Below the pieces are notes generated by a model. That model was not told the DNA's origin. It saw only the letters and a program-made list of their open reading frames with translations, and made no database searches. Positions 8,687 to 19,467 of a stretch of 64,000 bases of DNA are shown piece after piece. Position numbers and translations under genes: made by a program. Origin of the DNA: Deltaproteobacteria bacterium (GTDB taxonomy: Bacteria; Myxococcota_A; Polyangia; Haliangiales; JADYYK01); NCBI GenBank assembly GCA_020853705.1, contig JADYYK010000146.1, forward strand, positions 1 to 64,000, written 5' to 3'. The first letter of the stretch is position 1. Every line of letters begins with the position of its first letter.

Positions 8687-9463
8687 TCATGCTGTCCACA
8701 TGATGACCGTTCCATCGCCGACCTTCTCGCGCACTGCGGCGACCTCGACGTCCGGGCGTCGGCCCCCGTCGAGGTCGCGTCGCAGCGCCGCCAGCCCGGC
8801 CGCCAGCACCGCGGGCGCCTCGGTCTCCAGCTTCTCGAAGTAGGACGTCTGCGCACGCGCCGCCGGGTCGAGCAGCCGCGCCGGCGTCCGGCACAGCGCC
8901 GCCAGCGAGCCATCGCTACCGTCCGAGAACCGCAGCGGCACCACCCGGGCCCCCGGCAGCTCGGCCAGCACCTCGGCCAGCGGACCGTGCCAGTCCTCGA
9001 CCCAGGCCCGCGTGCTGGGGAAGTAGTCGAACACCCAGTGCACGCCGAGGTTCTCGCGCGTGTACAGCATCAGCGCGCCGCGCCCGCCGGGGCGCAGCAC
9101 GCGGCGCAGCTCGCGCAGCATGGCGCGCCAGTCGGGCACCAGGTGCAGCATCGAGATCGACATCACCACGTCGGCGCTGGCGGTCGCCACCGGAAGCGCG
9201 GTGGCGTCGCCGCGCAGGCACGCAAGCCCCTTGTCGCGCGCGCGCGCCAGCATCGCCGGGGCGCGATCGATCACCAGCGGCGCGAAGCCACGCTGGCGCA
9301 GCGCCGCCGCATAGTTGCCGGTGCCACCGCCGACGTCGACCAGGCGCGGCCCCGGCTCACCCGCCACCGCCTGGGCCAGCAGCGCCACCAGATCCGGGCT
9401 GGCGGCGCGCGTCCGATCGTAGCGCGCCGCCTGCGCGGCATAGTCATGGCGGGTGGCCTCCAC
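8687..9463 (-). CDS. Class I SAM-dependent methyltransferase
   Basis: A 258-residue soluble methyltransferase of the Methyltransf_11 type. Motif I is LVDVGGGTGNYAAAL at about residues 41-55, the acidic end of strand 2 is VIDRAPAML, and ADVVMSISMLHLVPDW corresponds to motif II/post-motif. The methyl acceptor is unknown. The GTG start lies 10 bases after the stop of the DUF169 gene, so both form one unit read leftwards from the promoter at 10210-10215. Confidence 0.8.
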   Translation of the reverse strand: MEATRHDYAAQAARYDRTRAASPDLVALLAQAVAGEPGPRLVDVGGGTGNYAAALRQRGFAPLVIDRAPAMLARARDKGLACLRGDATALPVATASADVVMSISMLHLVPDWRAMLRELRRVLRPGGRGALMLYTRENLGVHWVFDYFPSTRAWVEDWHGPLAEVLAELPGARVVPLRFSDGSDGSLAALCRTPARLLDPAARAQTSYFEKLETEAPAVLAAGLAALRRDLDGGRRPDVEVAAVREKVGDGTVIMWTA

Positions 9464-9473
9464 GCGCAGCGGG

Positions 9474-10202
9474 TCAGGCCGGGACGGTCAGCCGCGCCTT
9501 GCGCTCGCCGTGGTACTCGACCAGCTTCTGGTTGGCGCTGACGATGCCGCCCAGCTGGTCGGCCACCGCGGCGATGTCCCGCCCGCGCACCGCCACATAG
9601 GCGTGGCCGTCGGCCAGGTCGGTGTAGATCCGGTTGCCGATGCAGCCCAGCGACATGGTGGCGCCGCGCGCGACCGCGGCCGGGATGGCCATGCAGGTCG
9701 GACGGCCCAGCGCGGCCAGCCCCGAGCTGACGCCCGCGAAGGCCGCCGCCTCGTTGAGGCGCATCGCGGCCGACGCCGTCAGCGCGAACATGACCACGTC
9801 GGGCGGCAGCGGCGCCTCGCCCAGGCGGGCGTAGACCACCGCGGCGGGCGGGGTCTCCCAGCGCGGGATGCCGGGCACCTCCTCCATCTTGAGGTACCCG
9901 ATCTGGGTCATCAGGCCGAGCACGTCGCCCAGCTCGGCGGCGCGGTCGGCGGGCAGATCGATCTGGTGGGTGTAGCTGCCCACCGGGCAGTTGAAGTGAT
10001 CGGAGGGCACGGTATAGAAGGCGCTCTTCCCGGCCGGGGCGCTGGCGGCCATGCTCCAGAACGAGCAACCGGAGGGCACCTGGCCCATGAAGCGGCGCAC
10101 CCCGGTGGGGGCGGCGCCGAGCAGCGAGATGGCGATGGGGGCGCGGTCGAGGCCGAGCAGCTCGGTGAAGCGCCGCTCGAGGGCGGCGAAGTCGGTGGTC
10201 AT
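9474..10202 (-). CDS. DUF169 domain protein
   Basis: A 242-residue protein of the DUF169 family (COG2043). The N-terminus LLGLDRAPIAISLL is characteristic, and four conserved Cys occur in GCSFW, FNCPVGSYTHQ, GRPTCMAI and SLGCIGNR, which suggests a metal or Fe-S site, though this is inference. The function of the family is not established. It heads a two-gene unit with the methyltransferase; TAGGGT seven bases before ATG 10202 predicts a leaderless transcript. Confidence 0.75.
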   Translation of the reverse strand: MTTDFAALERRFTELLGLDRAPIAISLLGAAPTGVRRFMGQVPSGCSFWSMAASAPAGKSAFYTVPSDHFNCPVGSYTHQIDLPADRAAELGDVLGLMTQIGYLKMEEVPGIPRWETPPAAVVYARLGEAPLPPDVVMFALTASAAMRLNEAAAFAGVSSGLAALGRPTCMAIPAAVARGATMSLGCIGNRIYTDLADGHAYVAVRGRDIAAVADQLGGIVSANQKLVEYHGERKARLTVPA

Positions 10203-10209
10203 GGCGGCC

Positions 10210-10215
10210 ACCCTA
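10210..10215 (-). promoter_or_regulatory. -10 element (TAGGGT) for DUF169 unit
   Basis: TAGGGT on the minus strand ends seven bases before ATG 10202, with no Shine-Dalgarno. It faces away from the PilZ promoter at 10250-10279. Confidence 0.45.
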
Positions 10216-10249
10216 GCACCCCTGTGCCCAGGGCCCGAAAGGGGGATTG

Positions 10250-10279
10250 TTGCCCCCGCTGTTTCGCGTGTCCTACACT
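10250..10279 (+). promoter_or_regulatory. Promoter of the PilZ gene
   Basis: TTGCCC (10250-10255) and TACACT (10274-10279) are separated by 18 bases; TACACT lies seven bases before ATG 10287, predicting a leaderless mRNA. Confidence 0.5.
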
Positions 10280-10286
10280 TGACCAC

Positions 10287-10721
10287 ATGCTGGATCATCA
10301 TGCGTGGTTGGACCCCAGACGGGTGGCGCCCCGGGTCGAGATCGAGGCCCTGTGCAACGAGATCGCCGATGGCGACGAGCGGCCTGGCTTCGTGATCGAC
10401 CTGTCGGGCAGCGGGATGCGCCTCGAGCGGCCCTTCGTCAAGCGCGGCCTGGCGCCGCTGGGCGCGCTGCAGCTCGAGATCGAGCTGCCCGGGATCGACG
10501 AGATCATCTGGGCGCGGGCCCAGGTGTGCTTCGACCGCGTGCGCCCCGGCATGGACGGCAAGCTGACCCGGACCACCGGGGTGCGGGTGGCGGCGGCGGC
10601 GTCGCGCGACCTCAGGCTGCTGCGCGACTATGTGATCGAGCTCGGCCGGGCGCGCCGGGCGCGCGAGGCGCTGGAGCGCGCGGTGTTCGCGGTCGACCAG
10701 GCGGCGCTGTACCTGCACTGA
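10287..10721 (+). CDS. PilZ domain protein (c-di-GMP binding)
   Basis: A 144-residue single-domain PilZ protein. The two binding motifs are visible: RVAPR (RxxxR) at residues 12-16 and DLSGSG (DxSxxG) about 30 residues later. A Lys/Arg-rich helix ends the protein. Such proteins bind cyclic di-GMP and regulate motility, gliding or exopolysaccharide in myxobacteria; the partner is unknown. It is 55 bases upstream of hrpB, which has its own -10, so the two are probably separate units. Confidence 0.8.
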   Translation: MLDHHAWLDPRRVAPRVEIEALCNEIADGDERPGFVIDLSGSGMRLERPFVKRGLAPLGALQLEIELPGIDEIIWARAQVCFDRVRPGMDGKLTRTTGVRVAAAASRDLRLLRDYVIELGRARRAREALERAVFAVDQAALYLH

Positions 10722-10764
10722 GGTGCCGGGGTGAGGTTGGGTCGGCGCTGACGCGCGACTGACG

Positions 10765-10770
10765 TAGAGT
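10765..10770 (+). promoter_or_regulatory. -10 element (TAGAGT) for hrpB
   Basis: TAGAGT ends six bases before GTG 10777; no Shine-Dalgarno. Confidence 0.4.
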
Positions 10771-10776
10771 GGGCGC

Positions 10777-13410
<2,634 letters not shown>

Positions 13411-13413
13411 CGA

Positions 13414-13764
13414 TCAGCCCTTGCGCCACTCGTCCCAGACCTCGGGCTGAAACCCCAGCGTCGCGCGCGAGCCGTCGCGCACGATGGGCGTGCGCAAGAG
13501 CAGCGGATCGTCGAGCAGCGCCTGCTCGATGCGCGGCCCGGTCGGCGCCGCGTACTTCAGCCCCTTGTCGACGTAGCGCTTGCCGTCGCGATCGATCAGC
13601 GCCTCGACGCCGCCGACCCGCGCGGCCACGCTGCGCAGCTCGCCGGGCGACATGCCCTTCTGCGCCAGATCGATCGACTGCACCCGCACGCCGCGCTCCT
13701 TGAACCAGCGCTCGGCCTTGCGGGTGTCGGCACACTTCTTGGTACCGAAGATCTGGATGTTCAC
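13414..13764 (-). CDS. ArsC/Spx-family thioredoxin-fold protein
   Basis: A 116-residue protein starting NIQIFGTKKCADTRKAERWF after the initiator: strand, single catalytic-type Cys and helix, as in the ArsC/YffB/Spx family. LLRTPIVRDG is the cis-Pro motif. It has one Cys in the active-site position (CxxT-like, no second Cys), typical of YffB-like members whose reaction (arsenate reductase or redox sensor) is unclear. GTG 13764 is preceded by GAGGTGG. It is divergent from superoxide dismutase, with an 88-base gap containing TGCGCA-N5-TGCGCA (13783-13799), a possible operator. Confidence 0.8.
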   Translation of the reverse strand: MNIQIFGTKKCADTRKAERWFKERGVRVQSIDLAQKGMSPGELRSVAARVGGVEALIDRDGKRYVDKGLKYAAPTGPRIEQALLDDPLLLRTPIVRDGSRATLGFQPEVWDEWRKG

Positions 13765-13782
13765 GGCCACCTCGACGACAGT

Positions 13783-13799
13783 TGCGCAATTCCTGCGCA
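13783..13799. promoter_or_regulatory. TGCGCA-N5-TGCGCA repeat between divergent redox genes
   Basis: Two copies of the self-complementary hexamer TGCGCA separated by five bases, in the gap between the ArsC-like gene and sodA/B-like gene. Could be an operator; no regulator is identified. Confidence 0.3.
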
Positions 13800-13852
13800 G
13801 CGAGCCTACACGGTGGACTTCCGGCATCCAACCCGATACCAAAGGAGGCACC

Positions 13853-14479
13853 ATGGAATACACACTCCCCGAACTCGGATACGACTACGGCGCGCTCGAA
13901 CCGCACATCTCGGGCAAGATCCTCGAGCTGCACCACGGCAAGCACCACGCCGCCTACGTCAAGGGCGCCAACGACACCCTGGCCCAGCTCGACGAGGCGC
14001 GCAGCAAGCGCGACTTCGCGCGCCTGCCTGCCCTCGAGCGCGCGCTGGCCTTCCACCTCTCGGGCCACGTGCTGCACGCGCTGTTCTGGCGCAACCTCAG
14101 TCCCAAGGGCGGCGGCGAACCGCAGGGCGAGCTGGCCAGCGCCGTGACGCGCGACTTCGGCGGCTTCGAGCCGTTTCGCGAGCACTTCAGCAAGGCCGCC
14201 GAGACCGTGATGGGCTCCGGCTGGGCCGCGCTGGTGTGGGAGCCGGTGGCGCGCCGCCTGCTCATCACCCAGATCTACGATCACCAGTCCAACGTCGGGC
14301 AGGCCGGCGTGCCCCTGCTGGTGCTCGACGCCTGGGAGCATGCCTATTACCTGCAGTACCAGAACCGCAAGGCCGAGTTCTTCAAGGCAGTGTGGAACCT
14401 GTGGGACTGGAACGACGTCAGCGAGCGCTTCCTGGCCGCCCAGAAGGCCAACCTGATGCTGCCGGGGGCCGCCCGCTGA
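13853..14479 (+). CDS. sodB: Fe/Mn superoxide dismutase
   Basis: A 208-residue cytoplasmic iron/manganese superoxide dismutase converting superoxide to peroxide and oxygen. The four metal ligands are in place: His27 (LHHGKHHAAYV), His75 (SGHVLHALFW), Asp159 and His163 (LDAWEHAYYLQYQN). GSGWAALVW is the outer-sphere signature. Metal preference cannot be decided by eye, so the symbol is provisional. A perfect AAAGGAGG ribosome binding site precedes ATG 13853. The stop codon is followed with no gap by the ATG of the amidotransferase-globin gene. Confidence 0.92.
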   Translation: MEYTLPELGYDYGALEPHISGKILELHHGKHHAAYVKGANDTLAQLDEARSKRDFARLPALERALAFHLSGHVLHALFWRNLSPKGGGEPQGELASAVTRDFGGFEPFREHFSKAAETVMGSGWAALVWEPVARRLLITQIYDHQSNVGQAGVPLLVLDAWEHAYYLQYQNRKAEFFKAVWNLWDWNDVSERFLAAQKANLMLPGAAR

Positions 14480-15571
14480 ATGCGCCGCGTCCTTGTCATC
14501 CAGCACGTCGCCGACGAGCCCCCGCTCGCCATCGGTGACGTGCTGGCGGCCAAGGGGATCTCGGTCGACATCATGCGCGTCGACCGCGGCGACCCGGTGC
14601 CGACCACGCTGGCCTCCGATGGCCTGGTCATCATGGGCGGCCCGATGGGTGTGGCCGACACGGCACGGCTGCCCCACCTGGGGCAGGAGATCACGCTGCT
14701 GCGTGACGCCCTGGCCCAGGGCAAGCCCATCCTCGGCGTCTGCCTGGGCAGCCAGCTGCTGGCGGCGGCGCTGGGCGCGCGGGTCAGCCCCGGCCCGGCC
14801 AAGGAGATCGGCTGGCACCCGGTCACGCTGGAGCCAGCCGCGCAGGGTGACGCCCTGTTCGGCGCGGCGCCGCAGCAGTTCATCGGCTTTCACTGGCACG
14901 GCGACATCTTCGAGCTGCCCGCCGGGGCCACCGCGCTGGCGCGCTCCGAGCGCACCGCGGTGCAGGCGTTCCGCCACGGGCGCGCGTGGGGGATCTTGTT
15001 CCACCTCGAGGTCTCGCGCGACGCGGTGCACGGCTTCACGCGCGCCTTCGCCGACGAGCTGGCCGCCGAGCAGCTCGACGGCGCCGCCATCGCGGCCGCG
15101 GCCAGTGACCACTGCGCCACGCTGGAGCAGCTCGGCCGCGAGGTGTTCTCGCGCTGGGCCGAGCTGGTGCTGACCCTGGGCCCGCAGCGCACCCCGTTCG
15201 CGGATCTCGGCGGCGCCGCCGTGGTGCACGACCTGGCGATGCGCTTCTATGACGCCATGGAGGCGCACGAGCCAGCGCTGACCGCGCTGCACGAGTGCGA
15301 GTCCCCGGGCAAGGTCAGCCGCGGCGCGCGCGAGCGCTTCGCCCTGTTCCTGGCCGGCTGGCTGGGCGGACCGCAGGACTACACCGCACAGCACGGCCCG
15401 CCGCGGCTGCGCATGCGCCACCGCGAGGTCCCGGTCGACGCCGGCATGCGCGACGCCTGGCTGCGCTCGATGACCCTGGCGATGGACGCCGCCGGCATCA
15501 CCGGCGACGTGCGCCGCTACCTCGACGCGCGCTTCGCCGAGGTCGCCAACTTCCTGCGCAACATCGACTGA
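14480..15571 (+). CDS. Class I glutamine amidotransferase fused to group II truncated globin
   Basis: A 363-residue two-domain protein. Residues 1-about 195 are a GMP-synthase-like class I amidotransferase: MGGPMG oxyanion loop, nucleophile Cys88 in GVCLGSQLLAA, and His175/Glu177 in LFHLEVS, so the triad is complete. Residues about 240-363 are a group II truncated haemoglobin: Tyr257 (B10) in FYDAM, LAGWLGGPQDYTAQHG, proximal His314 in LRMRH and Trp327 (G8) in DAWLRSM. The frame is continuous through the junction. It starts directly after the sod stop (TGAATG), so it is co-translated with superoxide dismutase. A role in oxygen, NO or peroxide-gated glutamine chemistry is only inferred. Confidence 0.85.
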   Translation: MRRVLVIQHVADEPPLAIGDVLAAKGISVDIMRVDRGDPVPTTLASDGLVIMGGPMGVADTARLPHLGQEITLLRDALAQGKPILGVCLGSQLLAAALGARVSPGPAKEIGWHPVTLEPAAQGDALFGAAPQQFIGFHWHGDIFELPAGATALARSERTAVQAFRHGRAWGILFHLEVSRDAVHGFTRAFADELAAEQLDGAAIAAAASDHCATLEQLGREVFSRWAELVLTLGPQRTPFADLGGAAVVHDLAMRFYDAMEAHEPALTALHECESPGKVSRGARERFALFLAGWLGGPQDYTAQHGPPRLRMRHREVPVDAGMRDAWLRSMTLAMDAAGITGDVRRYLDARFAEVANFLRNID

Positions 15572-15617
15572 ACCGTTCACTGCCGGGGCTTGCCACGCGG
15601 CGGCGACTTGCTTCGGG

Positions 15618-15623
15618 TAGCAT
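15618..15623 (+). promoter_or_regulatory. -10 element (TAGCAT)
   Basis: TAGCAT ends five bases before ATG 15629; no Shine-Dalgarno. Confidence 0.4.
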
Positions 15624-15628
15624 GGGGC

Positions 15629-17248
15629 ATGTTCGTCCTGGCCCGCCTGGCGCCCGTGCTCGCCGTCGCCGCCGTGCTCGCCGCGCCCACCGGCTGTGCC
15701 AAGAAGCTGGAGCGCCAGCTGGTGGCGCCCGGCGACGCCGCGCACCTCGATCGCGACTCGCGCTTCCTCAAGGCGCACATGAAGAACGGCGACGTCATCG
15801 TGTTCGGGCGCTGGCAGGTCAACGAGCTGCGCCGCGAGGTCAGCGGCCCGGCCCGGCGCTATGACGTCGACCGCGAGCCGATGACGGCGCGCCTGACCAC
15901 GATCCGGATCGACGACGTCGCCATCTTCGAGACCAACGTGGCGCGGAACTCGCGCAGCGTGGCCGGGATGGCCATCGTGACCGGCATCTCGACCGCGGTC
16001 ACGGTGGCCTGTCTGGCCAACCCCAAGGCCTGTTTCGGCTCGTGCCCGACCTTCTACCTCGATGACGGCCAGCGCCCCGTGCTGATGGCCGAGGGCTTCT
16101 CCGACAGCATCGCGCCCAGCCTGGAGGCCGACGACCTCGACGCCCTGCCCGCGGCGCGCCCCCACGACGGCCGCCTGGTCGTCACCATGACCAACGAGGC
16201 GCTGGAGACCCACGTGGTGCGCCACGTCGACGTGCTGGCGGCGCCCCGGGCACCTGGCGAGCGCGTGTTCGCCACCCCGAGCGGCGTGCTGCGCCGTGCG
16301 CCCGCGCTGGCCACGCTGGTCGGGTGTCACGACAGCGCGGGCGCGCCGTGCCAGCCGGCGCTGCGCGGCCTCGACGGCGACGAGCGGGTCAGCCAGACCG
16401 ACGGCGTCGACCTGGCCAGCCGCGAGACCATCGACCTCGAGTTCCCCGCGCTGGCCCCGGGGGACCTGGCGCCGCGCGGCCTGGTGCTGGCGTCGCGGCA
16501 GACCCTGCTGTCGACCTATGTGCTGTACCAGGCGCTGGCCTGGGTCGGCGGCGACATCGGCGCCGTGCTGGCCGCGCTGGAGCGGCGCAGCGACGCGGCC
16601 GGCGCTGGCGCCAGCAAGCGTGGCCCGGGCCCCGACGCCAGCGACGTGCACGCGCTGCTCGGCTTCATCGAGGTCCAGGTGCCCGACGGTGCCGGCGGCT
16701 TCCGCACCGTCGGCCAGCTCGGCGAGACCGGCCCGCTGGCCACCGACGTCAAGCTGCTGGAGCTGCCCGCGGGCGCCGGCCAGCAGGTGCGGCTGCGCAT
16801 CGCCCGCGGCCACTTCCGCCTCGACTGGGCCGCGCTGGCGACCCTGGGCGACGCGGTCACGCCAGTGCGCGTGCGCCCGAGCCGCGTGGTCGGCCAGACC
16901 CCGGATGCGCGGCGCGGCCTGGTCACGCTGCCCGGCGACCGGGTGCGCTTCGAGTACCAGCTGCCGCCCGGCGACCACGAGCTGTTCCTGCACACCCGCG
17001 GCTACTATCTGGAGTGGATGCGCGACGAGTGGCTGCGCGAGCACGCTCCGCTGAAGGCGGCCCGGCTGCTGCTGTCGCCGGCCGCGGCCCTGCGCGAGCT
17101 GGCCCCGGCGTTCAAGCGCGTCGAGCCCGAGATGGAGCGCCTGTTCTGGGCCAGCCGCTTCCGGCGTCGTGACAGCGCGCGCCTGCCCAGCGGCAGCGGT
17201 GTGCCGGCCGCGGCGCCCACGCTGTCCACGCCCGGGGTGCGGCCATGA
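15629..17248 (+). CDS. Envelope protein of unknown function (paired with next gene)
   Basis: A 539-residue exported protein. A signal segment is followed by LAAPTGC, a poor but possible lipobox. A hydrophobic stretch with Cys (TGISTAVTVACLANPKAC) lies near residues 110-135 with FGSCPTFYLDDGQ after it. The central part is a mixed beta region without recognised domain; the C-terminus is basic. The stop overlaps the ATG of the next gene (ATGA), and both open with an extracytoplasmic segment on a quantity like cost or glucosamine that I cannot identify, so they probably act together. No family is recognised. Confidence 0.55.
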   Translation: MFVLARLAPVLAVAAVLAAPTGCAKKLERQLVAPGDAAHLDRDSRFLKAHMKNGDVIVFGRWQVNELRREVSGPARRYDVDREPMTARLTTIRIDDVAIFETNVARNSRSVAGMAIVTGISTAVTVACLANPKACFGSCPTFYLDDGQRPVLMAEGFSDSIAPSLEADDLDALPAARPHDGRLVVTMTNEALETHVVRHVDVLAAPRAPGERVFATPSGVLRRAPALATLVGCHDSAGAPCQPALRGLDGDERVSQTDGVDLASRETIDLEFPALAPGDLAPRGLVLASRQTLLSTYVLYQALAWVGGDIGAVLAALERRSDAAGAGASKRGPGPDASDVHALLGFIEVQVPDGAGGFRTVGQLGETGPLATDVKLLELPAGAGQQVRLRIARGHFRLDWAALATLGDAVTPVRVRPSRVVGQTPDARRGLVTLPGDRVRFEYQLPPGDHELFLHTRGYYLEWMRDEWLREHAPLKAARLLLSPAAALRELAPAFKRVEPEMERLFWASRFRRRDSARLPSGSGVPAAAPTLSTPGVRP

Positions 17249-18393
17249 CCGGCGCGCGCGCGCGCAGCTGCGCCACCGGCGGCGTCGCCGCGCTGCTGCT
17301 GGCGCTGACCCAGGCCGGCTGTGTGTTCAGCGCCGAGGGGCCCGCCAGCCTGCCCAGCGTCGCCAACGCCGGCGCCACGGTGCGCGGCGGTCGCATCGAC
17401 CTCGTCTACCGCGGCAGCGAGCGGCGCGCCCACATCGAGGGTGAGCTGCTCGCGGTCGACCGCGGCAGCCTGGTGGTGCTGACCGACGTGCCGTCCCTGA
17501 TCGCGGTGCCCATCGATCGCCTGGTCAGCGCCAAGCTGTATGGCTGGAAGAGCCAGCCCGGCAAGGTCAACGCCGCGGCCAGCCTGGGGACGCTGAGCAC
17601 CCTCACCCATGGCGGCTTCCTGCTGCTGACGGCGCCGATGTGGGGCCTGGCCGGCGCGGTGGCCTCCAGCTCGGAGTCCTCGGCCGCGCGGCTCGACATG
17701 GGACCCCGGGACACCGGCCGACAGTTTCGCAAGTTCGCGCGCTATCCCGGCGGCCTGCCCGAGCTGGGCCAGAGCCACCTGGCCAGCATCCCGCGCTATG
17801 GCATCTGGGACGAGGTGCTAAGGGCTCGTGTGATCGCCCGGCGGCGCACGCAGCCCCGCGCACCGGGCCAGGCAGAGCCGCTGTCGGCCAGTATCCGCGA
17901 GCAGCTGCGTCGGGCCGCCGCCTGCGGCACCGGCGCCGATCTGCCGCTGTGGTGCACGCTGGCCGACGAGTGGCCGGTGGCGACGCGGCCGACGCTGGCC
18001 GCCCCCGACGCGCGCCACCTCGGGCTGCACCTGGTGATCGCCCCGGGCACGACCTGGGCGCTGGCCATCGCCGAGGCGCGCCCGGTGCTGGTGGCGCTGC
18101 AGCCGGGGCCGCCGCCGACCCTGCGCAGCGTGCTCGCCGAGGACGCCGCGCTGGGCGCCGCGGTCAACGAGGCGCTGCTGGGCGCCGAGCCCGACCCCGC
18201 GGTGACCGCCTGGCTGGTCGCGGCCGAGACCTCCCTGACCTCGCAGCCCGCCAGCACGATGAGCGCGACAGCCGCCTATTACGTGCTGCCGCGGGGGCAG
18301 CTGCGCGCCAGTCGCGAGTGGCTCTACCTGGCCGAGCGCGACGCCTCGGGCGCGCTGACCCTGTGGGTGCTGTCGGCCGCGCCGCTGCCCTGA
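17245..18393 (+). CDS. Lipoprotein of unknown function
   Basis: A 382-residue lipoprotein (signal to TQAGC, Cys about residue 26). Residues 40-150 hold a beta-rich region (GELLAVDRGSLVVLTDV) and a hydrophobic stretch near 112-135 (GGFLLLTAPMWGLAGAVAS), followed by RQFRKFARYPGGLPE. Residues about 190-382 are a second, Ala/Leu-rich region. The ATG overlaps the stop of the preceding gene. The last 70 bases overlap the convergent EamA gene. Unknown function. Confidence 0.6.
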   Translation: MTGARARSCATGGVAALLLALTQAGCVFSAEGPASLPSVANAGATVRGGRIDLVYRGSERRAHIEGELLAVDRGSLVVLTDVPSLIAVPIDRLVSAKLYGWKSQPGKVNAAASLGTLSTLTHGGFLLLTAPMWGLAGAVASSSESSAARLDMGPRDTGRQFRKFARYPGGLPELGQSHLASIPRYGIWDEVLRARVIARRRTQPRAPGQAEPLSASIREQLRRAAACGTGADLPLWCTLADEWPVATRPTLAAPDARHLGLHLVIAPGTTWALAIAEARPVLVALQPGPPPTLRSVLAEDAALGAAVNEALLGAEPDPAVTAWLVAAETSLTSQPASTMSATAAYYVLPRGQLRASREWLYLAERDASGALTLWVLSAAPLP

Positions 18394-19325
18394 GCCGGCG
18401 CCAGCGCGGGGCGTCGGCGCGTCACCATCACCGCGACCGCCGAGGCGATGAGGCCGGTGGCCGCGATGGCCTCGGGGCCGACGTGTTCGCCCAGCGCGGC
18501 GCCCAGCACCACCGCCAGGGCCGGGTTGACGTAGGCGTAGCTCATCGCCAGCGCGGGGCGCGCGTGCTGCAGGAGGTAGGTGTAGGCCGAGAAGCCCAGC
18601 AGCGAGCCGAACACGATGAGGTAGGCCAGCGCGCCCAGCGCGGCTGGCGAGGCTGAGGTCGGCGCGCGCTCGCCCAGGAGGAGGCCGGTCAGCAGCGTCA
18701 ACACGCCGCCACACAGCATCTGCGTGGCCGCCGCCATCAGGCCGTGGCCGGCCAGCTTGCGCCCCAGCAGCGAGCCCAGCGCCCAACCCACCGGGGCCAG
18801 CAGCAGCAGCACCGCCTCCAGGCCGCCGGCGCCGAGATCACCGCCGCCCAGCAGCGCGACGCCGCCCAGGCCGAGCAGCATGCCGAAGAGCTCGCGCCGG
18901 CTGGCGCGCGCGCCCGTGAAGAGGCCCAGCGCCGCGGCCCACAGCGGCATGGTCGCGCACACCACCGCGGCCAGCCCCGACGACAGCTTGCGCTCGGCCA
19001 GCGCGACGAAGCCGTTGCCGACCAGGAACAGCAGCGCCCCCGCGGGCAGCGACCACAGCCAGACCCGACGCGGCGGCAGCGGCAGCCCGCGCGCGCGCAG
19101 GATGGCCAGCAGCACGACGCCCGCGGTGATGAAGCGTACCCCGCCCATCAGGAGCGGCGGCAGCCCGGCCACCGCCCAGCGCATGGCCAGGTAGGTCGAG
19201 CTCCAGATGAGGTACACGCCGGCCAGCGCGAGCCCGAGCTTGCGGCGCTGGTCGAGGACGGGCAGCGCCGCGGGCACCAGCGCGAGGGGGGAGGCCGGCA
19301 GCGAGCCCGACGAGGACGGAGTCAT
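18324..19325 (-). CDS. EamA-family (DMT) metabolite exporter
   Basis: A 333-residue inner-membrane protein with ten predicted membrane helices in two EamA repeats (about residues 30-155 and 170-300). The first repeat opens with YLIWSSTYLAMRWAV, the second contains GSLLGFSAYTYLLQHARPALAMSYAYVNP, the standard signature before the last helices. Family members (RhtA, YdcZ, PecM-like) export amino acids or metabolites. It is divergent from a MocR regulator with shared operator-like repeats, so that regulator probably controls it. The 3' end overlaps the convergent lipoprotein gene by 70 bases. Confidence 0.85.
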   Translation of the reverse strand: MTPSSSGSLPASPLALVPAALPVLDQRRKLGLALAGVYLIWSSTYLAMRWAVAGLPPLLMGGVRFITAGVVLLAILRARGLPLPPRRVWLWSLPAGALLFLVGNGFVALAERKLSSGLAAVVCATMPLWAAALGLFTGARASRRELFGMLLGLGGVALLGGGDLGAGGLEAVLLLLAPVGWALGSLLGRKLAGHGLMAAATQMLCGGVLTLLTGLLLGERAPTSASPAALGALAYLIVFGSLLGFSAYTYLLQHARPALAMSYAYVNPALAVVLGAALGEHVGPEAIAATGLIASAVAVMVTRRRPALAPAQGSGAADSTHRVSAPEASRSAR

Positions 19326-19383
19326 GGCCCGACTGTGGGCCGCGTCGCCTCACCAGCACAGATGCAACAGCGACAAGCACAGG

Positions 19384-19457
19384 CCGGTACAGATGGCCCC
19401 TGTGCCAACAAAACCGGCCACAATCTGTACTGGTCACAATGAAATAGCGACCAGTAC
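19384..19457. promoter_or_regulatory. Operator-like TGTACTGG half-sites between MocR and EamA genes
   Basis: Three related half-sites: CCGGTACAGAT (19384-19394), ATCTGTACTGG (19423-19433) and GACCAGTAC (19449-19457). GTACTGGTC (19427-19435) and GACCAGTAC form a perfect 9-base inverted repeat with a 13-base spacer, and the right arm runs into the -10 of the MocR gene. This is the expected position for autoregulation. Confidence 0.55.
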
Positions 19458-19460
19458 AAT
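19455..19460 (+). promoter_or_regulatory. -10 element (TACAAT) for MocR gene
   Basis: TACAAT lies seven bases before ATG 19468 and overlaps the right operator arm. It makes the in-frame ATG 19459 unlikely as start. Confidence 0.5.
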
Positions 19461-19467
19461 GCCCCAC

